From an uncultured beta proteobacterium (GTDB lineage: Bacteria > Pseudomonadota > Gammaproteobacteria > Burkholderiales > Burkholderiaceae_C): a DNA stretch of 64,000 bases. Where the stretch lies: positions 62,001 to 126,000 of the forward strand of contig CAISLN010000128.1 in assembly GCA_903886275.1 (NCBI GenBank). The letters run 5' to 3'. Position numbers and translations under genes: made by a program. Shown here piece by piece: positions 8,780 through 21,460 of the stretch. How positions within the stretch are numbered: the stretch's first letter is position 1; every line of letters begins with the position of its first letter. The notes beneath the pieces were generated by a model. The model did not search any database and was not told the origin of the DNA. It saw only the letters and a list, made by a program, of their open reading frames with translations.

Positions 8780-9403
8780 GTGGCGTTACAGGAAATCGTT
8801 GAACAGACAGTACTTGGCTTGGGCTATGACCTGGTGGAGATTGAGCGCTCGGCCAGCGGGCTGCTGCGCGTCACCATCGATTTGCCTTGGACCAAGCCAC
8901 TTGAGGGCGCAGTTGCCGTGGACCAGTTTATCAACGTGGAAGACTGCGAAAAGGTCAACCGCCAGCTGCTGTTTGCATTGGAAGTCGATGGGATTGAATA
9001 CAAGCGGCTCGAGGTGTCCTCGCCCGGTATCGACCGCCCTTTGCGCCATGCGGCAGATTTTGAGCGCTTTGTCGGCCATGTGATTGACCTCACGCTCAAG
9101 GCCCCCATGGGTGCGGCGGCCAATGGACAGGTGCATGCCAGTCGCAAGAAGTTTCGCGGCACGCTAGAGCGCGTGGCCAACGACGACAGCTCTGTGAGCT
9201 GGCAAATCGTCTGGAGCGATGCGCCGCCCGCTAAACCAGGTCAAAGAATTAGCAAGAAGCGTGTGCCGCCACCGATGCAGGTGCTGGGCTTTACGCTGGA
9301 TGAAATACGTGAATCGCGCCTGGCTCCCATTGTGAGTTTCAAGGGGCGCGGACAGGGCGGCAGCACGGGCGGCGAAGAGCCGGCCGTGGGCCAAGAAGTT
9401 TAG
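8780..9403 (+). CDS. rimP: Ribosome maturation factor RimP
   Basis: RimP helps 30S subunit assembly. The protein has 207 residues and starts with GTG behind an AAGGA site. The N-terminal domain shows the family wording LGYDLVEIE and the SSPGIDRPLRHAADFERFVG motif (about residues 80-99). The family average is about 150-160 residues. The excess lies in an insertion within the C-terminal Sm-like domain and a Gly-rich tail (GRGQGGSTGGEEP), seen in many Burkholderiales copies. It leads the classic rimP-nusA-infB-rbfA-truB operon. Confidence 0.93.
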   Translation: MALQEIVEQTVLGLGYDLVEIERSASGLLRVTIDLPWTKPLEGAVAVDQFINVEDCEKVNRQLLFALEVDGIEYKRLEVSSPGIDRPLRHAADFERFVGHVIDLTLKAPMGAAANGQVHASRKKFRGTLERVANDDSSVSWQIVWSDAPPAKPGQRISKKRVPPPMQVLGFTLDEIRESRLAPIVSFKGRGQGGSTGGEEPAVGQEV

Positions 9404-9437
9404 TTTTGTTGATAAGAGTGATCAGGAGAGTCATGGC

Positions 9438-10934
9438 ATGAATCGCGAACTGTTAATGCTGGTTGAAGCTATTTCCCGTGAGAAGAACGTGGAACGTGAT
9501 GTGGTGTTGGGCGCTGTGGAAGCGGCCCTGGCGCAAGCCACTAAAAAGCTTTACCCCGGTGAAGTAGACATCCGGGTGGCTCTGGACCGCGACAGCGGCA
9601 GCTACGAGACCTTCCGCCGCTGGCATGTGGTCCCGAATGAAGCCGGACTGCAATTGCCTGACCAGGAAATTTTGCTGTTTGAAGCGCTGGAACAAATTCC
9701 AGACATCGAAGTTGATGAGTACATCGAAGAGTCGGTGCCTTCGGTTCCCATTGGGCGCATTGGCGCAATGGCCGCCAAGCAAGTGATTCTGCAAAAAATC
9801 CGTGATGCTGAGCGTGAGATGCTGCTCAACGACTTTATGGCGCGCGGCGAAAAGATTTTCGTCGGCACCGTCAAGCGCATGGACAAGGGTGACATCATTG
9901 TGGAGAGCGGTCGCGTCGAAGGCCGTCTGCGCCGCAGCGAGATGATCCCCAAGGAAAACCTGCGTACCGGTGACCGTGTGCGCGCCATGATCATGGAAGT
10001 GGACCTGACCCTGCGCGGCGCACCGATTGTGCTGTCGCGTTCGGCCCCCGAATTCATGATCGAGCTGTTCCGCCAGGAAGTGCCGGAAATCGAGCAGGGT
10101 TTGCTGGAGATCAAGTCCTGCGCCCGTGACGCCGGTTCCCGAGCCAAGATTGCTGTGCTGTCGCATGACAAGCGCGTGGACCCCATCGGCACCTGTGTCG
10201 GCGTGCGCGGCACCCGTGTCAACGGCGTCACCAACGAGTTGGCCGGCGAGCGCGTGGACATCGTTCTGTGGAGCGAAGACCCGGCACAGTTTGTGATCGG
10301 CGCACTGGCCCCGGCCAATGTGTCTTCTATCGTGGTGGACGAAGAGCGCCACGCCATGGACGTGGTGGTGGATGAGGAAAACCTCGCCATCGCCATCGGC
10401 CGAGGCGGTCAAAATGTGCGCCTGGCCTCCGAGCTGACAGGCTGGAAGATCAATATCATGGACGCCGCAGAGTCGGCCCAGAAGCTGGCCACCGAGACCG
10501 ATTCGGGTCGCCGCCTGTTCATGGAAAAACTCGATGTGGACGAAGAAATCGCCGACATCCTGATAGCGGAAGGCTTTACCAGCCTGGAAGAAGTGGCTTA
10601 CGTTCCCTTGCAGGAAATGCTGGAGATTGAGAGCTTCGACGAAGACACGGTGCATGAGCTACGCAACCGTGCCAAAGATGCCTTGCTGACCATGGAAATC
10701 GCCCACGAAGAAAGTGTGGGCGGTGTCTCGCAAGACCTGCGTGATCTGGAAGGCCTGACACCCGAGCTGATCGGCAAACTGGCTGACCAGGGCGTTCACA
10801 CCCGTGACGACCTGGCCGACCTGGCTGTGGATGAACTCACCGACATCACCGGCCAGACCGCTGAGGAAGCCACGGCCATGATCATGAAGGCGCGCGAACA
10901 TTGGTTTACCGATGGCGCCGTTCGCTCAGAGTAA
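9438..10934 (+). CDS. nusA: Transcription termination/antitermination factor NusA
   Basis: This 498-residue protein binds RNA polymerase and controls pausing, termination and antitermination. In order it has the N-terminal polymerase-binding domain, an S1 domain (around 135-200), and KH1-KH2 domains including the GRGGQNVRLASELTGW segment. Two acidic C-terminal repeats (roughly 365-430 and 440-495) follow, the arrangement of gamma- and betaproteobacterial NusA that binds the alpha C-terminal domain. It lies 34 bases after rimP. Confidence 0.95.
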   Translation: MNRELLMLVEAISREKNVERDVVLGAVEAALAQATKKLYPGEVDIRVALDRDSGSYETFRRWHVVPNEAGLQLPDQEILLFEALEQIPDIEVDEYIEESVPSVPIGRIGAMAAKQVILQKIRDAEREMLLNDFMARGEKIFVGTVKRMDKGDIIVESGRVEGRLRRSEMIPKENLRTGDRVRAMIMEVDLTLRGAPIVLSRSAPEFMIELFRQEVPEIEQGLLEIKSCARDAGSRAKIAVLSHDKRVDPIGTCVGVRGTRVNGVTNELAGERVDIVLWSEDPAQFVIGALAPANVSSIVVDEERHAMDVVVDEENLAIAIGRGGQNVRLASELTGWKINIMDAAESAQKLATETDSGRRLFMEKLDVDEEIADILIAEGFTSLEEVAYVPLQEMLEIESFDEDTVHELRNRAKDALLTMEIAHEESVGGVSQDLRDLEGLTPELIGKLADQGVHTRDDLADLAVDELTDITGQTAEEATAMIMKAREHWFTDGAVRSE

Positions 10935-10960
10935 TGGTTATGCAATAGAAATCCAGTAAT

Positions 10961-10994
10961 GGCTGGCAGCTGCCCCACAAAGGCAATGCCAGCC
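10961..10994 (+). promoter_or_regulatory. Strong hairpin in the nusA-infB spacer
   Basis: An 8-bp perfect inverted repeat (GGCTGGCA at 10961-10968, TGCCAGCC at 10987-10994) has a nested TGCC/GGCA stem inside. There is no T-run, so it is not a simple terminator. In this 82-base spacer it may be an RNase processing site or a translation control element for infB. Function is inferred. Confidence 0.45.
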
Positions 10995-11016
10995 GACCCA
11001 AAGGTTACATAAACAA

Positions 11017-13959
<2,943 letters not shown>

Positions 13960-13965
13960 GACCCC

Positions 13966-14337
13966 ATGGTGAAGAAAAAGTCATCCACACCCAACCGCGG
14001 CTTTCGCGTGGCCGATCAGATCCAACGGGATCTGACCGAGTTGATTGCCCGCGAGTTGAAAGACCCAAGGGTGGGCATGGTCACGATTCAGGGGGTGGAA
14101 GTCACGCCCGACTATGCCCATGCCAAGGTATTTTTCAGCCTGCTGATGGGCGACCCGGTGCAGACCGCAGAAGGCCTGAACCAGGCAGCGGGCTTTTTGC
14201 GCGCCGGTTTGTTCAAGCGTCTGCACATTCACACCGTGCCGACCTTGCACTTCCACTTTGACCAGACGGTGGAGCGAGCGGCCGACATGAACGCCTTGAT
14301 TGCCAAGGCGGTGGCGTCTAAGGCAAAGGAAGACTAA
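13966..14337 (+). CDS. rbfA: Ribosome-binding factor A
   Basis: RbfA is a small KH-fold protein needed for 16S rRNA 5'-end maturation and cold adaptation. The 123-residue product shows RVADQIQRDLTELIARELKDPRVGMVTI near the N-terminus and a VHFxFDxTVERA-like motif (LHFHFDQTVERAADMN) near the C-terminus, both family hallmarks. It starts six bases after infB and ends two bases before truB, so it is translationally linked to both. Confidence 0.94.
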   Translation: MVKKKSSTPNRGFRVADQIQRDLTELIARELKDPRVGMVTIQGVEVTPDYAHAKVFFSLLMGDPVQTAEGLNQAAGFLRAGLFKRLHIHTVPTLHFHFDQTVERAADMNALIAKAVASKAKED

Positions 14338-14339
14338 GC

Positions 14340-15350
14340 ATGGAATCTGTAGTGCCGTCCCAGGGTGCGACTGCCGCTCCCAAGGGCGGCAAGCAGCAAC
14401 GTGTGAAGGTGCAGCGCAGACCGGTGCATGGGGTGCTGCTGCTCGACAAGCCGATTGGCTTTTCCAGCAACCAGGCCTTGCAAAAGGTGAAGTGGTTACT
14501 GCGCGCCGAGAAGGCGGGCCATACCGGCACGCTGGATCCGCTGGCAACGGGTGTGTTGCCGATTTGTTTTGGTGCGGCGACCAAGTTCAGCCAGATGCAT
14601 CTGGAGGCCGACAAGGGCTATGCGACGACGCTGCGTCTGGGTATCAAGACCAGCACGGCAGATGCCGAGGGCGCGGTGATCAGTGAGCGGCCTGTCCATG
14701 TGACGGCGGAGCAGTTGGAGCAGGTGGTGCGCAGTTTTACCGGCCCCATAGCCCAGGTGCCACCCATGCACAGCGCCCTGAAGAAGGACGGCAAAGCCCT
14801 GTATGAATATGCCAGGGCCGGCATTGAGATTGAGCGCGAAGCGCGCCATGTGACTGTTTACAGCATCCAAATCGTGGCTGCACGGTTGGATTGTGAGATC
14901 CCGGAAGTGGACCTGGTGGTGGAGTGCAGCAAGGGCACCTACATCCGGACCTTGGGAGAAGATATCGGTGAGGCGCTGGGTTGTGGCGCCCACCTGAGTG
15001 CGTTGCGCCGCATCCGCACCGGCGGCTTTGACGAGTCGCTGTGTGTGAGTGTGGCAGCACTGGAGGCCATGAGCGAGGAACAACGCCTGGCCTGTGTGCG
15101 ACCTTCCGAAGATCTGCTGGCAGGTCACCAGGTTGTCACGCTGGATGCCGAAAATGCGGCACGGTTTTTGAGTGGTATGCGCAGGCGCGGTGCCTGGAGT
15201 GATGCGGATGCAGTGGCAGTTTTTGCACAAGCCCCGCGCGCACTCTTGGGTAGCGCGCATGTGAAAGGCGGGGAGTTGATCCCCAAGCGGCTCTTGAGTC
15301 CGCCCGAGGTCAGTGAATCCCTGCTACAGCAGCAGTTAACGAATGTTTGA
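14340..15350 (+). CDS. truB: tRNA pseudouridine(55) synthase TruB
   Basis: TruB makes pseudouridine 55 in the T loop of tRNAs. The 336-residue protein has GVLLLDKPIGFSSN and the catalytic motif GHTGTLDPLATG with Asp66 as nucleophile, followed by the KGTYIRTLGEDIG segment and a C-terminal PUA-like domain. The first about 25 residues (basic and Ala/Gly-rich) are an extension over E. coli TruB. It is the last gene of the rimP-infB operon before typA. Confidence 0.95.
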   Translation: MESVVPSQGATAAPKGGKQQRVKVQRRPVHGVLLLDKPIGFSSNQALQKVKWLLRAEKAGHTGTLDPLATGVLPICFGAATKFSQMHLEADKGYATTLRLGIKTSTADAEGAVISERPVHVTAEQLEQVVRSFTGPIAQVPPMHSALKKDGKALYEYARAGIEIEREARHVTVYSIQIVAARLDCEIPEVDLVVECSKGTYIRTLGEDIGEALGCGAHLSALRRIRTGGFDESLCVSVAALEAMSEEQRLACVRPSEDLLAGHQVVTLDAENAARFLSGMRRRGAWSDADAVAVFAQAPRALLGSAHVKGGELIPKRLLSPPEVSESLLQQQLTNV

Positions 15351-15360
15351 AAGTGAAAAT

Positions 15361-17184
15361 ATGAGCCATAAGCAGATCAGAAATATCGCCATCATCGCCC
15401 ACGTTGACCATGGTAAGACAACCATGGTTGACCAACTGTTGCGCCAGTCCGGCACCTTTGCCGAGCACGAAAAGGTCGTGGACACCGTGATGGACAACAA
15501 CGCGATTGAAAAAGAGCGTGGCATTACCATTCTGGCCAAGAACTGCGCCGTGACCTGGGAAGGCACGCACATCAACATCGTGGATACCCCTGGACACGCC
15601 GACTTCGGCGGCGAAGTGGAACGTGCGCTCTCCATGGTGGACGGTGTGGTGCTGCTGATTGATGCCCAAGAAGGCCCCATGCCCCAGACCCGCTTTGTGA
15701 CCAAGAAGGCCCTGGCCCTTGGCTTGAAGCCGATTCTGGTGGTGAACAAGGTGGACAAGCCCGGTGCGCGCCCTGACTTCGTGGTCAACGCCGCATTCGA
15801 TTTGTTCGACAAGCTCGGCGCGACCGACGAACAGCTCGACTTCCCCGTGGTCTATGCCTCCGGTATCAACGGCTGGTCTTCGATGGAAGAGGGCGCACAG
15901 GGTGAGCAGTGGGGTCCCGACATGTCGGCCCTGTTCAACACCATTTTGGCCCATGTGCCAGCCCAAAGCGGTGATCCGGCTGCACCCTTGCAACTGCAAA
16001 TCTCGGCGCTCGACTTCTCGACCTTTGTCGGTCGCATCGGCGTGGGCCGCATCAGCCAGGGCACCATCCGTCCCATGATGGACGTGGTCGTCATGGAAGG
16101 TCCGGACGGCAAGCCCGTCAAGGGACGTGTCAACCAGGTTCTGACCTTCCAGGGTCTGGAGCGCGTGCAAGCCACGGAAGCCGGCCCCGGCGAAATCGTG
16201 CTGATCAACGGCCTGACCGACATCGGTATTGGCGTCACGATCACCGATCCGGTCAACCCCATGCCCCTGCCCATGCTCAAGGTCGATGAGCCGACCCTGA
16301 CCATGAATTTTTGCGTCAACACCAGCCCGCTCGCCGGTCGCGAAGGCAAGTACGTCACCAGCCGCCAGATCTGGGACCGCCTGCAAAAAGAGCTGCAACA
16401 CAATGTGGCGCTGCGCGTCAAGGAAACCGACGAAGAAGGTATCTTCGAAGTCATGGGCCGCGGCGAATTGCACCTGACCATCCTCTTGGAAAACATGCGC
16501 CGCGAAGGCTACGAGATGGCTGTTTCCAAGCCGCGCGTGGTGTTCCGGGATGTCAACGGCGAAAAGCATGAGCCTATCGAGTTGGTGACCGCCGACATCG
16601 AAGAGCAGCACCAGGGCGGCGTGATGCAAGCCCTGGGCGAGCGCAAGGGCGATCTGGTGAACATGGAGCCGGACGGCCGTGGACGTGTGCGCCTGGAATA
16701 CCGCATCCCTGCCCGTGGATTGATTGGTTTCACCAACGAATTCCTGAACTTGACCCGCGGTTCGGGCCTGATCTCCAACATCTTTGACAGCTACGAGCCG
16801 CACAAGGGTGAAATCGGTGGACGCAAGAACGGCGTGCTGATCTCCATGGACGCCGGTGAAATTTTCACCTACGCCCTGGGCAAGCTCGACGAGCGCGGCC
16901 GCATGTTTGTGCGCCCCAACGACCCTGTCTACGAAGGCATGATCGTCGGTATCCACAGCCGTGAAAACGACCTGGTGGTCAACGCCACACGTACCAAGCA
17001 GCTGACCAACTTCCGCGTGTCCGGCAAGGAAGACGCGATCAAGATCACGCCGCCTATCGATTGCACGCTGGAATACGGTGTGGAGTTTATTGAGGACGAC
17101 GAGTTGGTCGAAATCACACCCAAGTCGATTCGTCTGCGCAAGCGTTACCTGACCGAAAGCGATCGCAAGCGTTATAGCCGCTAA
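15361..17184 (+). CDS. typA: Ribosome-associated GTPase TypA/BipA
   Basis: This 607-residue translational GTPase of the EF-G group acts in 50S assembly and stress or cold adaptation. Visible G motifs are AHVDHGKTTMVD, ERGITILAK, DTPGHADFGGE and NKVDKPGARP. EF-G-like domains III and V and the BipA-specific C-terminal domain follow. I start it at 15361 (MSHKQIRN), which matches the family. The in-frame ATG at 15343 lies inside truB and has no ribosome site. The short spacing suggests read-through from the truB operon. Confidence 0.95.
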   Translation: MSHKQIRNIAIIAHVDHGKTTMVDQLLRQSGTFAEHEKVVDTVMDNNAIEKERGITILAKNCAVTWEGTHINIVDTPGHADFGGEVERALSMVDGVVLLIDAQEGPMPQTRFVTKKALALGLKPILVVNKVDKPGARPDFVVNAAFDLFDKLGATDEQLDFPVVYASGINGWSSMEEGAQGEQWGPDMSALFNTILAHVPAQSGDPAAPLQLQISALDFSTFVGRIGVGRISQGTIRPMMDVVVMEGPDGKPVKGRVNQVLTFQGLERVQATEAGPGEIVLINGLTDIGIGVTITDPVNPMPLPMLKVDEPTLTMNFCVNTSPLAGREGKYVTSRQIWDRLQKELQHNVALRVKETDEEGIFEVMGRGELHLTILLENMRREGYEMAVSKPRVVFRDVNGEKHEPIELVTADIEEQHQGGVMQALGERKGDLVNMEPDGRGRVRLEYRIPARGLIGFTNEFLNLTRGSGLISNIFDSYEPHKGEIGGRKNGVLISMDAGEIFTYALGKLDERGRMFVRPNDPVYEGMIVGIHSRENDLVVNATRTKQLTNFRVSGKEDAIKITPPIDCTLEYGVEFIEDDELVEITPKSIRLRKRYLTESDRKRYSR

Positions 17185-17198
17185 ACCCGGCACACACC

Positions 17199-18104
17199 TT
17201 GAAGCTGCGCCACAACCAGGCCGTCTTTGTGATGGTGCTGGTCGCGCTTCTGTGGTCCACCGCAGGGGTGGCCACCCGGTATCTGGATTCGGCGCGCAGC
17301 TTTGAGGTGACTTTTTGGCGGGCCCTGTTCGCCGCCATCAGCCTGCTACTGATACTGCCCTACTTTCAGGGGCTGGCGGTCTTTCACAAGATTCGCCATG
17401 CCAAAGCGGCGCTGTGGATATCCGGTGCCTGCTGGGCCACCATGTTCACTGCCTACATGGTGGCATTCACGCTGACCACGGTGGGCAATGTGCTGGTGAC
17501 CCTGTCGGTCGGTCCGCTGCTGACAGCGGTAGTGGCCCGCATTTTGATTGGTTACAAGGTGCCCTTGCGCACCTGGGTCGCGATCCTGGTGGCCGGTGCC
17601 GGCATGGCCTATATGTTTGCCGGCCAGGTGGGCTCGGCCTCCGTGATCGGAAGCCTGGTTGCCTTGAGCATCCCCGTTGCCGCCGCCATCAACTGGACCA
17701 TCAGTCAACATGCCCATGACCAGGGTCACGACCTGGACCTGGTGCCCGCTGTGATGCTGGGCGCGCTGTTGTCCACGGCGGCCACTTTTTTGCTGGCCTA
17801 TCCGTTTCAGGCCAGTGTGCATGACATCACTTTGTTGGGGCTGCTGGGCGTCTTTCAGTTGGCCATACCCTGCGCGCTGTGCATGGTTTGCGCCCGCGTG
17901 CTGCACGCTCCCGAGATTTCCCTGCTGCAGTTGCTGGAAGTGATTTTTGGCATTTTGCTGGCCTGGCTGGGTGCCAACGAAGTGCCTGGCACGCCGGTGC
18001 TGCTAGGTGGCAGCCTGGTCATCCTGGCCTTGGTCGCCAACGAGTGGATAGGCTGGCAGCTGCGCGGCCTGAGTCGCGCAGCGAAGAACGCCAGGGCTCA
18101 GTAA
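17199..18104 (+). CDS. EamA/DMT family transporter
   Basis: This 301-residue membrane protein has about ten hydrophobic segments in two repeated EamA halves (roughly 10-145 and 155-290), the layout of drug/metabolite exporters of the RhaT/EamA type. A typical LLWSTAGVATRY stretch follows the first helix. It begins with TTG, 15 bases after typA. A GTG a few codons later is an alternative. Its 3' end overlaps the convergent ppsR by seven bases. The substrate cannot be told from sequence. Confidence 0.8.
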   Translation: MKLRHNQAVFVMVLVALLWSTAGVATRYLDSARSFEVTFWRALFAAISLLLILPYFQGLAVFHKIRHAKAALWISGACWATMFTAYMVAFTLTTVGNVLVTLSVGPLLTAVVARILIGYKVPLRTWVAILVAGAGMAYMFAGQVGSASVIGSLVALSIPVAAAINWTISQHAHDQGHDLDLVPAVMLGALLSTAATFLLAYPFQASVHDITLLGLLGVFQLAIPCALCMVCARVLHAPEISLLQLLEVIFGILLAWLGANEVPGTPVLLGGSLVILALVANEWIGWQLRGLSRAAKNARAQ

Positions 18105-18919
18105 GCCAAGCGGTCCGGGTGGATTTCTTGCAGGATGGTGGTGGCGATCTCTTCGATCGACTTGGTGGTGGTGGACAGTGAGCGTATGCCGGAGCGGCGC
18201 ATCATGGCTTCGGCCTCGCTGACCTCCATGCGGCAGTTCTCAATCGAGGCATAGCGCGAGTTGGGCTTGCGCTCTTGGCGGATCTCGCTCAGGCGCTCGG
18301 GTTGAATGGTCAAACCGAACAGCTTGGTCTTGTGTGCAACCAGGGCCGGGGGCAGTTGCTTGCGGTCAAAGTCTTCTGGAATGAGCGGGTAGTTGGAGGC
18401 TTTCAGGCCATATTGCATGGCCAAGTAGAGCGAGGTGGGCGTCTTTCCGCTGCGGCTAACCCCCACCAGAATCACATCGGATTGCTCCAGGTCGCGGTTG
18501 AGTTGGCCGTCATCATGCGCTAGCGAAAAGTTGATGGCCTCGATGCGGCTGTTGTATTCCTTGCTCTTGCTGGCGTCGCTGAAGCGCCCCACCCGGTGGT
18601 TGGACTTGATGCCCAGCTCCTGTTCCAGCGGATGCACAAAGGTGCCAAACATATCGAGCAGCATGCCGGCGCATTGCGTTTCAATGACATGCAAGATTTC
18701 CATGTTCACCAGGGTGGTGAAAACAATCGGGCGGTGGCCATCGACCTCGGCTGCGTGGTTGATTTGGCGAATTGCTTGGTGGGCCTTGTCCACGGTGTCC
18801 ACAAACGGCAGGCGCACATGGTGGGCCTTGGTTTCGAACTGGGCCAGGATAGCGTTGCCAAAGGTCTCGGCGGTAATGCCGGTGCCATCGGAGATAAAAA
18901 ATACGGTGCGGTTGGGCAT
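18098..18919 (-). CDS. ppsR: PEP synthase regulatory protein (kinase/pyrophosphorylase)
   Basis: This 273-residue bifunctional DUF299 (Kinase-PPPase) protein switches phosphoenolpyruvate synthase off by ADP-dependent phosphorylation and on by phosphorolysis. The family P-loop GVSRSGKT is at residues 153-160. The N-terminus reads FFISDGTGITAETFG, another hallmark. It is divergent from its presumed target ppsA, 150 bases apart, which supports the specific PpsR assignment over the PPDK-regulating paralogs. Confidence 0.94.
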   Translation of the reverse strand: MPNRTVFFISDGTGITAETFGNAILAQFETKAHHVRLPFVDTVDKAHQAIRQINHAAEVDGHRPIVFTTLVNMEILHVIETQCAGMLLDMFGTFVHPLEQELGIKSNHRVGRFSDASKSKEYNSRIEAINFSLAHDDGQLNRDLEQSDVILVGVSRSGKTPTSLYLAMQYGLKASNYPLIPEDFDRKQLPPALVAHKTKLFGLTIQPERLSEIRQERKPNSRYASIENCRMEVSEAEAMMRRSGIRSLSTTTKSIEEIATTILQEIHPDRLAY

Positions 18920-19069
18920 GGTGGGATGGTTTGGAGAGCAGTTGGGGCGGCGCCCTACAATGCACGCAATTTAGCGCATTTTGCAGACCCCGCAGGCCAC
19001 ACAACGCAAACAATAGGCGCTTGGTGCAAAAGCAGACGCTCGCCCGTTTTTAACTTCTGGAGCCTTGCT

Positions 19070-21460
19070 ATGTCGACACTATTCAGTCCAACCGATCTGG
19101 TTGTACCTTTTGAGCTTTTGCGCATGACCGACGTCGAGTCGGTTGGTGGCAAAAACGCCAGCCTGGGGGAGATGATTTCCCAGTTGCCCCAAGGCGTAAA
19201 GGTGCCCACCGGTTTTGCCACTACGGCCCACGCCTTTCGCGAATTCCTCAAGCACGACGATCTGGCCGGTCGCATCAGCCGTCGCCTGGCCACCCTGGAC
19301 ATCGAGGATGTGCGCGCCCTGGCCGTGGCCGGTGCCGAAATCCGCGCCATGCTGGAGGTGCAACCCTTTCCTGCGGAACTCGAAAAGGGCATACGCGAAT
19401 CCTTTGCTGTACTCAGCGCAGGTAACGCCTTGGCCTCTTTTGCCGTGCGCTCTTCTGCCACGGCCGAAGACCTGCCCGACGCTTCCTTTGCCGGCCAGCA
19501 GGAAACTTTTTTGAACGTGGTGGGCATCGAGGACATCCTGCACAAGATCCGCGAAGTGTTTGCCTCGCTCTACAACGACCGCGCCATCAGCTACCGCGTG
19601 CACAAGGGTTTTGCGCACGATGTGGTGGCCTTGAGTGCGGGCATACAGCGCATGGTGCGCTCTGACCTGGGTGCGGCCGGTGTGATGTTCACCATCGACA
19701 CCGAATCGGGTTTTTCCGATGTGGTGTTCATCACTTCGAGCTACGGACTTGGCGAAACGGTGGTGCAGGGCGCCGTCAATCCGGACGAGTTTTATGTGCA
19801 CAAGCCCATGCTCCGGGCCGGCAAGCGCGCCCTCATTCGCCGCAGCCTGGGCTCCAAATTGCTGCAGATGGAGTTCACCACCGCCGAAGAAAAAGCCGCT
19901 GGCGGCAAGCTGGTCAAGACCACCGATGTGCCCACCGAAATGCGCAACCGCTATTCGCTGACCGACGCCGATGTGGAGCAACTGGCCCGCTACGCGCTGG
20001 TGATCGAGGAACACTACGGCCGTGCCATGGACATCGAATGGGGCAAGGACGGCACAGACGGTTTGCTCTACATTTTGCAGGCGCGCCCCGAGACGGTGAA
20101 GAGCCAGTCGGCCGACAAGGTCGAGTACCGCTACAAGCTCATGGGCAAGGGAGCGGTGCTGGTGGAAGGTCGCGCCATCGGGCAAAAGATCGGTACCGGC
20201 CCGGTGCGCATCGTGCACAACATCGCCGACATGGACCAGGTGCAGGCCGGTGACATTCTGGTCACCGATATGACCGACCCGAACTGGGAGCCGGTGATGA
20301 AGCGGGCCTCGGCCATCGTCACCAACCGGGGTGGCCGCACCTGCCACGCCGCCATCATTGCGCGCGAACTGGGTATCCCGGCCGTGGTGGGTTGCGGCGA
20401 CGCCACCGACCGGCTCAAGGACGGCATGCTCGTCACGGTCAGCTGCGCCCAGGGCGATACCGGTTTTGTGTATGACGGCCTGTTGGAGACTGAAGTCTCC
20501 GAGGTGCAGCGCGGTGTGATGCCGGAGATTGATGTCAAGATCATGATGAATGTGGGCAACCCGCAACTGGCCTTTGACTTCTGCCAGTTGCCCAATCAGG
20601 GTGTGGGCCTGGCCCGCCTGGAGTTCATCATCAACAACAACATCGGTGTGCACCCCAAGGCCATCTTGGACTACCCAAATGTGGATGCCGACCTGAAAAA
20701 GGCGGTGGAGTCGGTGGCCCGAGGACATGCATCGCCGCGTGCTTTTTACGTGGACCGCGTGGCCGAAGGTGTGGCCACCATTGGTGCGGCCTTCTGGCCC
20801 AAGCCGGTGATCGTGCGTTTGTCGGACTTCAAGAGCAATGAATACCGCAAGCTGATCGGTGGCAGCCGTTACGAGCCCGAAGAAGAGAACCCCATGCTGG
20901 GCTTTCGGGGTGCGGCGCGTTATGTGTCGGCCGAGTTTGGCGAGGCCTTTGCCATGGAATGCGAAGCCTTGAAGCGCGTGCGCAACGACATGGGCCTGAC
21001 CAATGTGCAGGTGATGGTGCCCTTTGTGCGTACCCTGGAGCAGGCCCGCAAGGTGACCGAGCTGATGGCCAAGCACGGCCTGCGCCGTGGCGAAAACGAA
21101 CTCAAGCTGATCATGATGTGCGAGATCCCCAGCAATGCGATTTTGGCGGATCAGTTTCTGGAATATTTCGACGGCTTCTCCATCGGCTCCAACGACCTGA
21201 CACAGCTCACCTTGGGGCTGGACCGCGATTCCGGCCTCGAAGTGCTGGCCGCCGATTTTGACGAGCGCGATCCGGCCGTCAAGGCGTTGATCAGCATGGC
21301 CATCAGCGCCTGCCTGCGCCAAGGCAAGTACGTGGGCATTTGCGGCCAGGGTCCCAGTGACCATCCGGACTTTGCCCATTGGCTAAAAGACCAGGGCATT
21401 TCGTCCATCTCCCTGAATCCGGACTCGGTGATTGCAACCTGGCAGCAACTCGCGGTCTGA
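19070..21460 (+). CDS. ppsA: Phosphoenolpyruvate synthase
   Basis: This enzyme makes PEP from pyruvate and ATP, the entry step of gluconeogenesis from C3 compounds. The 796-residue protein has the N-terminal pyruvate phosphate dikinase-type ATP-binding domain (GGKNASLGEM), the swivelling phosphohistidine domain with GGRTCHAAI (His426), and the C-terminal PEP-binding barrel with the catalytic Cys758 in GICGQGPSDH. The start at 19070 has a GGAG site. Regulation by the divergent ppsR product acts at the Thr next to the catalytic His (T in RTCH). Confidence 0.96.
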   Translation: MSTLFSPTDLVVPFELLRMTDVESVGGKNASLGEMISQLPQGVKVPTGFATTAHAFREFLKHDDLAGRISRRLATLDIEDVRALAVAGAEIRAMLEVQPFPAELEKGIRESFAVLSAGNALASFAVRSSATAEDLPDASFAGQQETFLNVVGIEDILHKIREVFASLYNDRAISYRVHKGFAHDVVALSAGIQRMVRSDLGAAGVMFTIDTESGFSDVVFITSSYGLGETVVQGAVNPDEFYVHKPMLRAGKRALIRRSLGSKLLQMEFTTAEEKAAGGKLVKTTDVPTEMRNRYSLTDADVEQLARYALVIEEHYGRAMDIEWGKDGTDGLLYILQARPETVKSQSADKVEYRYKLMGKGAVLVEGRAIGQKIGTGPVRIVHNIADMDQVQAGDILVTDMTDPNWEPVMKRASAIVTNRGGRTCHAAIIARELGIPAVVGCGDATDRLKDGMLVTVSCAQGDTGFVYDGLLETEVSEVQRGVMPEIDVKIMMNVGNPQLAFDFCQLPNQGVGLARLEFIINNNIGVHPKAILDYPNVDADLKKAVESVARGHASPRAFYVDRVAEGVATIGAAFWPKPVIVRLSDFKSNEYRKLIGGSRYEPEEENPMLGFRGAARYVSAEFGEAFAMECEALKRVRNDMGLTNVQVMVPFVRTLEQARKVTELMAKHGLRRGENELKLIMMCEIPSNAILADQFLEYFDGFSIGSNDLTQLTLGLDRDSGLEVLAADFDERDPAVKALISMAISACLRQGKYVGICGQGPSDHPDFAHWLKDQGISSISLNPDSVIATWQQLAV

